Source of the DNA: Erwinia sp. 198 | Lineage (GTDB): Bacteria; Pseudomonadota; Gammaproteobacteria; Enterobacterales; Enterobacteriaceae | Assembly: GCF_003937915.1 (NCBI RefSeq) | Contig: NZ_RHUM01000009.1 | Span: forward strand, 62,001 to 126,000 | Length of the DNA stretch: 64,000 nt | Direction: 5' to 3' | Shown here: in pieces, positions 18,175 to 26,017 of the stretch | How positions within the stretch are numbered: the stretch's first letter is position 1 | How the letters are laid out: every line of letters begins with the position of its first letter | The notes under the pieces: model-generated | The model's database searches: none | What the model saw: only the letters and a program-made list of their open reading frames with translations | Told to the model about the DNA's origin: nothing | Translations under genes and position numbers: made by a program

Positions 18175-18723
18175 ATGTCTTTTGAGGAAGGTTTTGACGC
18201 TATCGCCAAAGTAAAAGCTTCAGGCGAAAAGCTGGGCGAAACGGTTAACAGGATAGCAGAGCTGGAAGGCTGGCTGAGCCAACTTTATCAGGCACATAAT
18301 CAGGCTGAAGATGTTTTTAAAAAAGCGACATTGGCAATTGATTCGTTACAACATACAGTCGCGGAGATAACCGAGCGGCAAATAGAGTTACAGGAAGAAG
18401 TCCAGACGCTGCCTGAAGCCGTACGACAGGTACTTTTATCAGCTGACCAGCGGTTGGCAGCGCAACAGGAAGAAAATGCGCGGATGATGGCGCAGTTTCC
18501 GGCCATGATTAACGATGCGATTGACACAAAGCTGACGGCGATCGTCAGCCAGATGGAAGTTCGGCTTAGTGAGCGCTTACGCGACGAGCTAAAAGATACC
18601 CGTATCACACTGCGTGATACGCTGGAATATGGTAATAACCGCACGGAGATGCGCCTGGATGAAATAAAAAAGGAAATCATTGCCGAACTGCCGCGTGGGC
18701 TGTTTGGCCGTCGCAAGGGATAA
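18175..18723 (+). CDS. Coiled-coil protein, partner of the nuclease-helicase
   Basis: No family recognised. The 182-residue protein is almost wholly helical and charged, with heptad-like stretches at about residues 15-35, 40-80 ('FKKATLAIDSLQHTVAEITERQIELQEEVQTL') and 125-170, and a basic tail 'GLFGRRKG'. There are no cysteines, membrane segments or catalytic motifs. Its ATG lies 6 bp after the helicase stop, with GAGGAAAC serving as ribosome-binding site inside the junction, so translation is probably coupled and the two products likely act together. A role as oligomerising, sensor or adaptor subunit is inference from context. A weak 7-bp inverted repeat at 18739-18763 follows the gene. Confidence 0.75.
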   Translation: MSFEEGFDAIAKVKASGEKLGETVNRIAELEGWLSQLYQAHNQAEDVFKKATLAIDSLQHTVAEITERQIELQEEVQTLPEAVRQVLLSADQRLAAQQEENARMMAQFPAMINDAIDTKLTAIVSQMEVRLSERLRDELKDTRITLRDTLEYGNNRTEMRLDEIKKEIIAELPRGLFGRRKG

Positions 18724-18808
18724 GTGAAGCTGGAGGCATGCCGGCCCATTTTCAGAGCCGGCAAACCCTCTTACGACCATAGCCACTTAACACTTAGTCA
18801 GACGCTGG

Positions 18809-19168
18809 CTATAGCTTTTCCCACGCTGGCAGGTGATTAGCTCGTTTTCGCCATTCCTGGAACGCCGCCATAATCACCCCGAAAAACAGACCGGCTATCA
18901 GCGTCGAAGTGGCGGCATAAAGCAGCGTGGCTCCCTGAGATTTCCAGAAAATAAACCACATTACTATCCCCCAGAACGGCGTATAGACGACGGCAAAGCT
19001 GAAAAAGTTCGTCCAGAATGTTGAGAAGGGCGGTGGAGGCACATGGATCCCCAACCGCCACAGAAATATATGGCACGGAGGAGCATAGATGCTGGGCCAC
19101 ATCCCCCTGCCTTCCATAATCGCCATCGCGCGTTTTTTTCTTTTTTCGAAAACTGAGTCCCCGGTCAT
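18809..19168 (-). CDS. Small two-helix membrane protein, DUF6404-like
   Basis: A 119-residue protein with a cytoplasmic N-terminus containing 'KRAMAIMEGRGMWPSIYAPPCHIFLWRLGIHVPPPPFSTFW'. Two hydrophobic segments follow, about residues 50-72 and 78-100, then a short basic tail. The 'PP..FLWRLGI-VPPP-F.SFW' pattern is what I recall for the DUF6404 family of enterobacterial membrane proteins; the function is unknown. The ATG at 19168 has AGAGGGGG seven bases upstream, a better spacing than the ATG at 19174. It converges with the coiled-coil gene (85-bp gap). Confidence 0.6.
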   Translation of the reverse strand: MTGDSVFEKRKKRAMAIMEGRGMWPSIYAPPCHIFLWRLGIHVPPPPFSTFWTNFFSFAVVYTPFWGIVMWFIFWKSQGATLLYAATSTLIAGLFFGVIMAAFQEWRKRANHLPAWEKL

Positions 19169-20216
19169 TTGCATACCCCCTCTTGTTTTTCTTTTGTCTA
19201 ATTATAACGGAAGGGTCAAAAAATATACTTTTATCGATATTTTTTAGAAAATTCTGGAGACGCGATCGGGGGGCGGAAAAATTAGTTATAATCCAGCAGG
19301 TTAATCTGTCTCCCCCTGGTGGGAGTCTGCGCTTTATGCGTCGATAAAAATAAATTATTAGCCAGTAAGTTGACGTGGAACCGATTGGTAATTGGATGAT
19401 CTTTATCAGGGCCCTAAGTAGTTGCCTGGCGCTTACCTCCAGTCCGCGTTGTCGATGCATTACGCTGGCGCAGACGACAGCGGGAAGGCAAGGCGCAAGT
19501 CGTGCCGATTCGCTTAAAAAGGGTAGAGCCCGGTGCCCGGGGGCGTCTTTCTCCTTATTTAATCCGGCCTGACTGCTGATCAACTGTAAGTAGGCTTGTT
19601 GCTCGTCAGGGCTGATAAGCAGGGATAGTGAGGAAAATCCGCTCTGGCTTACCGGCAAACGTGCTGAGAGGGCATTTTCGGGAAATTCCTTTTAAAGGTT
19701 GAAATTGTTAATATAATTATTGAAGGTTATGCAGCGGTACTGCTCAGTGAAATAATGGCCTGGCGGAGGATCTGTCGTACAGGTAAGCCAGCTACCTTTT
19801 TATGATTTTTTATAGATTTCCTATAAGATTTTCAGGCAGGGCGCTAATAACCATTCTGCTGCCGGCAGCATAAAGACATCAACTACTTTTGATGTTCCCG
19901 GTAGCGGGATTAGACTATCAGGCTCAATTTCAGGATTTTTTAAAAAGTTAATGATGGTGGCGAGGTCAGGACTTACTTCGACAATCAGTATAAATCAGGC
20001 AAGTGGTTTTTAAAGTAAATAAATTTTCAGATAAACGTCGAGCCCGGCAGGTTCCCTGAGTTATCTCCTTTCTTTAAGTCATTAATTGAATATAATTCCC
20101 GCAGACTCCTCTGATAATCGCCCATCAACTTAAATCACAACGCAATAAATGGTACCCTTGCCGCTGACGGCGAACGATCGCCGTTTTATTAATCAGTAGA
20201 TTTAAGGAATTGATGT
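19169..20216. other. About 1 kb gap, AT-rich, with clustered small hairpins; no gene supported
   Basis: No reading frame here shows family features. A 273-codon minus-strand frame spanning 18837-19658 runs antisense-frame through the DUF6404 gene and looks accidental. Around 19857-19912 several short inverted repeats cluster: a perfect 14-bp palindrome TGCTGCCGGCAGCA at 19857-19870, ACATCAA/TTGATGT about 20 bp further on, and TCCCG/CGGGA. This could be a structured RNA or the debris of an older insertion. The 3' part must carry the promoter of the H-NS-like gene. Confidence 0.4.
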
Positions 20217-20618
20217 ATGAGTTTTACCCTGAGCAGCCTGAAAAATATCCGTTCGCTACGTGCACAGGCGCGCAATATGGCTACAGAGGATCTTGAAGAG
20301 ATACTATCGAAGCTGAAAGTTATTGTGAATGAACGTCGTGAAGCCGTCAGCGCGCAGGCAGCAGAAGCCCGCGAGAAGGCGGAAAAGCTGGCAATGTATC
20401 GTGAGCTGATGCTTGAAGACGGCATTTCACCGACAGAACTGGTCAATCATTTGCCGCCCGTCGGCCGTATAAAAAAGAAACGCGCGCCTCGTCCCGCAAA
20501 ATATAAGTACCTCGACGGCAATAATGAAGTCAGACACTGGACCGGCCAGGGCCGCACGCCGACGCCTATTAAGCATGCCATTGCAAACGGTCAGTCGCTG
20601 CATGATTTCCTGATCTAA
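20217..20618 (+). CDS. H-NS/StpA-family nucleoid-associated protein
   Basis: Xenogeneic-silencer family DNA-binding protein of 133 residues. The N-terminal dimerisation region 'LSSLKNIRSLRAQARNMATEDLEEILSKLKVIVNERRE' is followed by a charged coiled coil and a second oligomerisation stretch. A basic linker 'GRIKKKRAPRPAKYKY' leads to the DNA-binding domain 'WTGQGRTPTPIKHAIANGQSLHDFLI', with the QGR motif that inserts in the AT-rich minor groove. It diverges from standard H-NS in the core ('LDGNNEVRHWTGQ' instead of the usual 'VDENGETKTWTGQ'), and the gene is not beside galU/tdk as E. coli hns is. I therefore take it for a paralogue, perhaps tied to the AT-rich locus upstream. AAGGA precedes the ATG by 7 bases. 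Confidence 0.88.
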   Translation: MSFTLSSLKNIRSLRAQARNMATEDLEEILSKLKVIVNERREAVSAQAAEAREKAEKLAMYRELMLEDGISPTELVNHLPPVGRIKKKRAPRPAKYKYLDGNNEVRHWTGQGRTPTPIKHAIANGQSLHDFLI

Positions 20619-20635
20619 TCGATCGGGCATCAGGT

Positions 20636-20667
20636 AATAAGGCAGAACGTTAAGGCTGCCTTATTTT
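20636..20667 (+). terminator. Rho-independent terminator after the H-NS-like gene
   Basis: AATAAGGCAG at 20636-20645 pairs with CTGCCTTATT at 20656-20665, followed by TT and preceded by an A-rich arm. It lies 18 bp after the stop codon. The T-rich distal arm and A-rich proximal arm would make it active in both directions. Confidence 0.75.
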
Positions 20668-20829
20668 GCCGTACGGCTCTTTGAGAGCAATATAGCAACC
20701 ACGCCGTGCAGAGTGTTCTTCTGGCGCTGAAGCGTAACTTCCGTTGGTGATAAAGCCGGCTCCGCAAAGCGATCGTTGCGCTAAACCACCCAAGCCAGCC
20801 AGCTCTGGTTGCAGGCTGCGCTCAGCTTT

Positions 20830-21504
20830 TCAGGTAGAGAGCAGCGCGCGTTTAAAAGAGTCAATATGCGCGCGGGTGGCTGCCGTCACGCGCTGAATAT
20901 CCCCGGAGGCCAGCGCCGCAATAATTTCATTATGCTCAGCGATAACCTCATCCATATGGCTGACGCTCGACAGCGTTGTCGCCCAGAAGCGCTGCGCCTG
21001 CGCGTGAATAACGCTCAGAATATCCGCAAGCCGACGGTTGCCCGCGATGTCCGCCAGCACCTGATGAAACTCGCGATCCAGCAGCATCATCTGCTCTCTG
21101 TTACGTGACCCGCCTGCAAACGCAATCTGCTGATTCAGCTCGCGCAGCTGGTTAAGGTGCGCCTTATTTACTTTCTGGCTGGCAAGCTGCGCACACAGCG
21201 TTTCGTTAACCAGCCGCACCTCAATCAATTCCAGCGCATCATCGATCGATAACGGGGCGACCATAACGCCCTTGCGGGGAATTATTTGGAGCAGCCCTTC
21301 GGTAGCCAGGCGGTGGATCGCCTGATTGATCGGCGTGCGTCCCATTTCCAGATCGTCCATCACCTGTGCGGTATTGAGATAATCGCCGGGCTTGTAACGC
21401 AGCGTGATCAGCCTGTGCCTGAACGCCAGATAGGCCTGTTCGTTCAGCGACAGATATTTTTTCCGCTCGATCGGGTTCACATTTTCACCAGCTGACTCAT
21501 TCAT
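20830..21504 (-). CDS. GntR-family regulator with FCD effector domain
   Basis: Probable local repressor of the divergent amidase operon. The 224 residues comprise an N-terminal winged helix ('LNEQAYLAFRHRLITLRYKPGDYLNTAQVMDDLEMGRTPINQAIHRLATEGLLQIIPRKGVMV') and a helical FCD domain with the metal/ligand residues typical of the family ('DREFHQVLADIAGN' near residue 140 and 'EHNEIIAALASGD' near 197). Starting at 21504 gives the usual N-terminus; a longer frame back to 21672 would cover the operator and is rejected. The intergenic region of 112 bp holds one perfect palindrome. The effector is presumably the operon's substrate or product. Confidence 0.87.
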   Translation of the reverse strand: MNESAGENVNPIERKKYLSLNEQAYLAFRHRLITLRYKPGDYLNTAQVMDDLEMGRTPINQAIHRLATEGLLQIIPRKGVMVAPLSIDDALELIEVRLVNETLCAQLASQKVNKAHLNQLRELNQQIAFAGGSRNREQMMLLDREFHQVLADIAGNRRLADILSVIHAQAQRFWATTLSSVSHMDEVIAEHNEIIAALASGDIQRVTAATRAHIDSFKRALLST

Positions 21505-21577
21505 GATGCCGTTCCTGTTTAAGCCTTTGCGACATATTACACAAAAAGCTGGCATGAAAATCGCTAGTTTGAAATGC

Positions 21578-21593
21578 GAGTGAAATTTCACTC
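21578..21593. promoter_or_regulatory. Perfect 16-bp palindrome, probable GntR operator
   Basis: GAGTGAAATTTCACTC is a perfect palindrome with no spacer. It lies 23 bp upstream of the first structural gene and 73 bp from the divergent regulator start. Its position would let a bound repressor block the plus-strand operon. No other symmetric element of this quality is present between the two genes. Confidence 0.6.
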
Positions 21594-21616
21594 TAATTTT
21601 AAATAAGGGGTTTGCC

Positions 21617-22297
21617 ATGCACCTACAGTTTATTACCGGCGACGATGCCGCTGCCAGACTCGATGTCGACATAACCCGGTTTGTTATTGCAGGCTGGGCA
21701 GGGCGCGATCGGGACGCTGTCCTGCACCATATTCGTGAGCTGGAGGCGTTAGGCGTGCCTGCTCCTGGTGCAGTGCCGCTCTTTTACCGCGTCGCCACTA
21801 ATCAGCTCAGCCAGAACGCCTCGCTGGAAGTCGTGGGCAACGAAACATCCGGCGAAGCCGAACCTTTCGTCTTTTTTCATCGCGGAGAGTGCTGGGTTTC
21901 TCTTACCTCCGATCACACCGATCGCTATCTGGAAACCTTCAGCGTTGCGCTTTCCAAGCAGGCCTGTATCAAACCGGTGGCAAGCGGCGCGTGGCGCATG
22001 AGCGAAGTGGCTGAACACTGGGATGCGCTGGAGCTGACTTCCTGGATAAAAGAGCAGGGCGAGTGGGTGGTTTATCAACAAGGTTCGCTGTCGTCGCTGC
22101 TAACCCCACAGGAGCTGCTGGCGCGCTATCTGGAGGACAAAACGGCTGCTGACGGCCTGGCCATGTCCTGCGGCACGCTGAGCACTATTGGCGGCATCCG
22201 TCCGGCCAGCGAGTTTCGGATGGCGCTGCACGATCCGGTGCTGGGCCGCACGCTGGAGCACGCTTACCGCACCGGCGCGCTGCCGGTCGTCGCATAA
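21617..22297 (+). CDS. DUF2848-family protein, first gene of an amide catabolic operon
   Basis: A 226-residue soluble protein that I recognise as the DUF2848 type ('VPAPGAVPLFYRVATNQLSQ', 'GNETSGEAEPFVFF', 'VSLTSDHTDRYLE', 'SCGTLSTIGGIRPASEFRMALHDPVLGRTLEHAYRTGALPVV'). The family is distantly related to fumarylacetoacetate-hydrolase-like folds and is found beside amidases and GntR regulators. Its reaction is not established; hydrolysis or decarboxylation of the acid released by the amidase would fit. It starts 23 bp after a palindromic operator and is followed 11 bp later by the amidase gene. Confidence 0.65.
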   Translation: MHLQFITGDDAAARLDVDITRFVIAGWAGRDRDAVLHHIRELEALGVPAPGAVPLFYRVATNQLSQNASLEVVGNETSGEAEPFVFFHRGECWVSLTSDHTDRYLETFSVALSKQACIKPVASGAWRMSEVAEHWDALELTSWIKEQGEWVVYQQGSLSSLLTPQELLARYLEDKTAADGLAMSCGTLSTIGGIRPASEFRMALHDPVLGRTLEHAYRTGALPVVA

Positions 22298-22308
22298 GGA
22301 GCACGGCT

Positions 22309-23652
22309 ATGACGACACTCTGGCAAGCGAGTCAGCAGCTACGGGCGGGTAACGTTCAGCCTGAAACATTCACGCACGCGGCATTGGCTGCCTTGCGCGA
22401 TCCTGAAAAAGAAGGCGTACGCGTTTTCATTACTCGTTATGAGGCGTCTGCTACGCAGCAGGCTAATGAGGCGGGAGCGCGCTGGCAAGCACGGCAATCA
22501 AGGAGCCCGATCGATGGACTGCCCATCAGCATCAAGGATCTGTTTGATGTCAAAGGCGAGGCGACGACAGCGGGCTCGCGGCTGTTAAGCGATGCGCCGG
22601 TGGCTACGGCGAACGCGAGCGTGGTAGATAAGCTCAGTCGGGCCGGCGCCGCGATAGTCGGTAAGACCAATATGACCGAGTTCGCATTCTCCGGGCTGGG
22701 CATCAATCCGCACTACGACACGCCTGCCAACCCGTGGCGGCGCGAGGAGAAACGTATTCCCGGCGGCTCCTCTTCCGGCGCGGCGGTGGCCGTGGCGGAT
22801 GGGCTGTGCCTGGGCGCCATAGGTACCGATACCGGCGGTTCCGTACGTATTCCCGCCGCGCTCTGCGGCCTGACCGGCTTTAAACCTACCGCCAGCCGAA
22901 TCGATCAGGCGGGCACGTTGCCGCTTGCGCCTTCGCTGGACAGCATTGGCGTTATTGCGCATGACGTTCGCAGCTGCTGGCTGCTTGACAGCATCATTGC
23001 CGAAAAGCCTCTTGAGATGCGGGAGTCGGATCTGCGTCACGCCCGCTTTGCCATACCGCAAACTCGCGTGCTGGACGATCTGGATCGGGACGTAGCGCAG
23101 GCGTGGCAGTACGCGCTTGATCTTCTCCGGGAAGCCGGGGCCAGGCTGGTGGCCTTGCCGCTTACCGAGCTGGAGGAGCTGAACAGCCTGAACGCGCGCG
23201 GCGGCATTACGGCTTATGAAGCCTGGCAATGGCATCAGCGGACGGCTCTGGCCCGGCCCGAAGCTTACGATCCGCAGGTGCTGATGCGCCTGCAGCGCGG
23301 CAGCCAGCTGACTGAACAGGATGCCGCTGAACTTTATCAGCAGCGCGCAGCCTGGCAGCGCCGTATCAACACGGCGCTGGAAGGTTTCGACGGGTTGCTG
23401 ATGCCCACCGTGCCGCAGGTTGCGCCGACTATCGCTTCGCTGGACGAGCCGCAGCGTTATATGGAGATCAATGCCCTGATGCTGCGTAACACCAGCGTGA
23501 TCAACATGCTGGATGGCTGCGCCATCTCCTTACCCTGTCACCAGACCGGTCATGCGCCGGTTGGCCTGAGTCTTGCTGCCGTTCATGGCGACGATGCCCG
23601 CTTAATCAGCTGGGCTGTTGCCGTGGAAACTGCCCTTAACCGGAGATCCTGA
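22309..23652 (+). CDS. Amidase signature-family hydrolase
   Basis: Cytoplasmic Ser-cisSer-Lys amidohydrolase of 447 residues. The catalytic lysine is in 'LPISIKDLFDVKG' (Lys76), the bridging serine in 'PGGSSSGAAVAVA' (about Ser154) and the nucleophile in 'GTDTGGSVRIPAALCGLTGFKPT' (Ser178). The 24-residue Ser-Ser distance agrees with family enzymes. The C-terminal part, 'GLLMPTVPQVAPTI' and 'NTSVINMLDGCAISLPC', is typical of stand-alone amidases, not GatA; no gatB or gatC is nearby. It is the second gene of a four-gene operon under a GntR regulator, so it probably opens an amide or carbamate brought in by the MHS transporter. The substrate is unknown. Confidence 0.88.
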   Translation: MTTLWQASQQLRAGNVQPETFTHAALAALRDPEKEGVRVFITRYEASATQQANEAGARWQARQSRSPIDGLPISIKDLFDVKGEATTAGSRLLSDAPVATANASVVDKLSRAGAAIVGKTNMTEFAFSGLGINPHYDTPANPWRREEKRIPGGSSSGAAVAVADGLCLGAIGTDTGGSVRIPAALCGLTGFKPTASRIDQAGTLPLAPSLDSIGVIAHDVRSCWLLDSIIAEKPLEMRESDLRHARFAIPQTRVLDDLDRDVAQAWQYALDLLREAGARLVALPLTELEELNSLNARGGITAYEAWQWHQRTALARPEAYDPQVLMRLQRGSQLTEQDAAELYQQRAAWQRRINTALEGFDGLLMPTVPQVAPTIASLDEPQRYMEINALMLRNTSVINMLDGCAISLPCHQTGHAPVGLSLAAVHGDDARLISWAVAVETALNRRS

Positions 23653-23654
23653 AG

Positions 23655-24290
23655 ATGAACCAACCTCACGGCATGCTGTTTGTCGCCACCAATATTGGCG
23701 CGGATGACGAAGCGGATTTTAACCAGTGGTATGACCATGAACACGTTGAGGAGCGCGTGGCCATCAGCGGCTTTTTAAGCGGCACGCGCTACCAGGCGAT
23801 TAACGCCGAACGTAAATATCTGGGTCTGTATGAAACCGAATCCCTGGAGGCTTTTACCAGCGCTGACTATCACGCGGCGTTTACGCGCCAGACCGAATGG
23901 TCGGTGAAAAATCTGCAAAAAATGGTCAACCCGATGCGCCGGGTCAGCACCGTTACCCATACCCACGGTAAAGGCACCGGCAGCCAGCTGGCGGTGGTCA
24001 CGCTTGCGCAAGCGGTCGACAGCGCGGCGCTGAGCGCCTGGCAGCAGCAAATCGGCCAGACGCCGGGCTATATCACCTCCTGCCTGCTGACGCCCGATGT
24101 GGATCTGAGTACGCCCCTGCCGATGGAAGGGAAAGAGAACCGCCAGATGCTGCCGATGCTGCTTATCAGCTGTAGCGAGGCGTCATGCTGCGATCGGCTG
24201 GCTTCCGTCGCGGCGAAGCTGCTGACGGGCGAGGTGCAGCGCTATGCCCTTAGCTGGACATTAACCCGACAGGAGATGACTCATGGATGA
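23655..24290 (+). CDS. EthD/dimeric alpha-beta barrel-like protein of the amidase operon
   Basis: A 211-residue soluble protein. The start 'GMLFVATNIGADDEADFNQWYDHEHVEERVAISGFLSGTRYQ' followed by 'YLGLYETESLEAFTSADYHAAF' has the form of a ferredoxin-like dimeric alpha-beta barrel (EthD/DUF4286-type) with the conserved 'WYDHEH' segment. The second half, from about residue 110, looks like a degenerate repeat of the fold. Such proteins are often small decarboxylases, isomerases or ring-adduct processing enzymes, but no function is proven. It starts 2 bp after the amidase stop, and its end overlaps the transporter gene by 8 bp, so all are translationally linked. Confidence 0.6.
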   Translation: MNQPHGMLFVATNIGADDEADFNQWYDHEHVEERVAISGFLSGTRYQAINAERKYLGLYETESLEAFTSADYHAAFTRQTEWSVKNLQKMVNPMRRVSTVTHTHGKGTGSQLAVVTLAQAVDSAALSAWQQQIGQTPGYITSCLLTPDVDLSTPLPMEGKENRQMLPMLLISCSEASCCDRLASVAAKLLTGEVQRYALSWTLTRQEMTHG

Positions 24291-25593
24291 TACGCACCCC
24301 ACGCTGCATCAGGCGGTACGCCCGAAGCGGAGCAAATCAAAAACGGGTCGCCTGGCGGCGGCCAGCTCGATTGGCACCGCTCTGGAATGGTATGACTTTA
24401 CCGTTTACAACATCATGGCCGCGCTGGTGTTTAACCACGTGTTCTTCCCCAGCTTCGATCCGCTGGTCGGGACGATCCTGGCGTTCTCCACCTATGCGGT
24501 CGGTTATATTTCGCGGCCGCTGGGCGGCTTTGTCTTCGGCCATCTTGGCGATGTTGCCGGTCGTAAGGCGGTGCTGATTATTACGCTGGTGATTATGGGC
24601 GTCACGACCGCCCTGATGGGGCTGCTGCCTGGCTATGCGATATGGGGGATCTGGAGCCCGATCCTGCTGGTGGCGTTGCGCTTTGTGCAGGGCATTGCGC
24701 TTGGCGGCGAGTGGGCCGGCGCGGTGCTGCTGTCGATGGAACATGGTGATGCCGACAAGCGCGGCCGCAATGCTTCTTTCGCTCAGGTAGGGCCTTCCTG
24801 CGGAACGCTGATCGGCACCGGATTTATTACCCTGGTGACGATAGCCATGAGCGCCGGACAGTTTCAGGCATGGGGCTGGCGCATTCCTTTTCTGCTGAGC
24901 CTGCTGCTGGTGATGTTTGGCCTGTGGCTGCGTCGGGGCGTAGAAGAGACGCCAACCTTTGTGGCGATGCAGGCAGCGGAGAAAACCACACACACACCGC
25001 TGAAAGAAGTTTTTCTTAACTACCCTAAACAGCTGCTGATCGCCGGTGGCGCACGTATCGGGTCGGATGTGCTGTACGCGCTGGTGGTAGTGTTCACGCT
25101 GACCTATGTCACCACCGTTCTGCATATGCCGCGCCCGCTGGCGCTGCTGGCGACGATGCTGGGCGCCATTGGCAATGCCGTTACCGTGCCGATGTTCGGC
25201 GCCTTGTCGGATAAGTGGGGAAGGCGCCCGGTTTACATTACCGGCGCGCTGCTGGCCATCGTCTGGTCGTTCGTGTTTTTTGTGCTGCTCGACAGCACCC
25301 AGCCGGTATTAATCGTGCTGGCAGTGATTGGTGGCTTGCTGATCCATGCCATGATGTACGGCCCGCAGGCGGCGTTTGTCACCGAGCAGTTTCCCGGTCA
25401 CGTACGTTACGCTGGCTCCTCGCTCGCCTATACGCTGGCCGGGATTGTTGGCGGCGGTTTCGCACCTTTAATTATCACCACGCTGTATAAAGAGATGGGC
25501 AGTACGCTGTGGGTGTCGCTGTATGTTTGTCTGGCGCTGGCGATAACGTTGTTTGCCGTGTGGAAAGCGAAAGAGACGGCGCACCACCGCTAA
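24283..25593 (+). CDS. MFS transporter, metabolite:H+ symporter (MHS) family
   Basis: Inner-membrane proton symporter of 436 residues with 12 predicted helices. MHS marks are present: 'SSIGTALEWYDFTVYNIMAALVF' in helix 1, 'RPLGGFVFGHLGDVAGRKAVL' after helix 2, 'RFVQGIALGGEWAGAVLLSMEH' in helix 4, and the second-half signature 'GALSDKWGRRPVY'. Relatives carry shikimate, alpha-ketoglutarate, proline/betaine or citrate, so a carboxylated or zwitterionic substrate is likely. Its position at the end of the DUF2848-amidase operon points to uptake of the amide substrate. A GGAG lies 9 bases before the ATG at 24283. Confidence 0.88.
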   Translation: MDDTHPTLHQAVRPKRSKSKTGRLAAASSIGTALEWYDFTVYNIMAALVFNHVFFPSFDPLVGTILAFSTYAVGYISRPLGGFVFGHLGDVAGRKAVLIITLVIMGVTTALMGLLPGYAIWGIWSPILLVALRFVQGIALGGEWAGAVLLSMEHGDADKRGRNASFAQVGPSCGTLIGTGFITLVTIAMSAGQFQAWGWRIPFLLSLLLVMFGLWLRRGVEETPTFVAMQAAEKTTHTPLKEVFLNYPKQLLIAGGARIGSDVLYALVVVFTLTYVTTVLHMPRPLALLATMLGAIGNAVTVPMFGALSDKWGRRPVYITGALLAIVWSFVFFVLLDSTQPVLIVLAVIGGLLIHAMMYGPQAAFVTEQFPGHVRYAGSSLAYTLAGIVGGGFAPLIITTLYKEMGSTLWVSLYVCLALAITLFAVWKAKETAHHR

Positions 25594-26017
25594 AACAGGT
25601 GGCGAAGGAATGCCACAACATATTATTTTCCCTGTTATGGATGCGCTCTGCTTCTACTGCACCCGATATCTCTTCGATCGACGAACCGCGAACAGCGCTG
25701 AAAAAATCAGCCGGCGGCGGCTTTTTTACTTGTGGCAGGCAGCTATAGCTTATACCGGCTATTAAACCTGAACGGACGTAATTTATCGGTAGTGATTGTA
25801 AGAGCGAGGACCAGGGATACATCTATCTGCAATATATTATTAAAAATAATAATGCCTGTCAGGAAGCGATAAAAACCATGAAGGAAAGCTCACTGTTATC
25901 TTTAGTTAAGGCTTGCGGGGGAAGATTCCTGCTTCATAAATAAAAAGCCATCTGCATAGCAGATGGCTTTTATATAAAATTTACTTTTCTCTGCGGCTGA
26001 CAGGTATCAGCGGTAGA
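25594..26017. other. Intergenic region between convergent transporter and ychF
   Basis: This 424-bp region has no supported gene; short frames at 25509-25822 overlap the transporter end and have no family features. The only clear element is the terminator at 25943-25971. Confidence 0.55.
25943..25971. terminator. Strong bidirectional terminator downstream of ychF
   Basis: A 13-bp perfect stem, AAAAGCCATCTGC at 25943-25955 and its complement at 25959-25971, closes a 3-base loop. It is bounded by A and T tracts on both sides, so it can stop transcripts arriving from ychF and from the opposite operon. Confidence 0.85.

Noticed and set aside
18837-19658. 273-codon minus-strand frame overlapping the DUF6404 gene and the gap
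   Set aside because: It runs in another frame through a convincing small membrane protein gene, shows no family motif and has odd composition (clusters such as RQKKNKRG and FRKKKKTRDG). It is most likely accidental.
14381-20216. Mobile-element ends or an integrase marking an island
   Set aside because: Composition suggests acquisition, but I found no integrase, transposase, tRNA target or flanking direct repeats.
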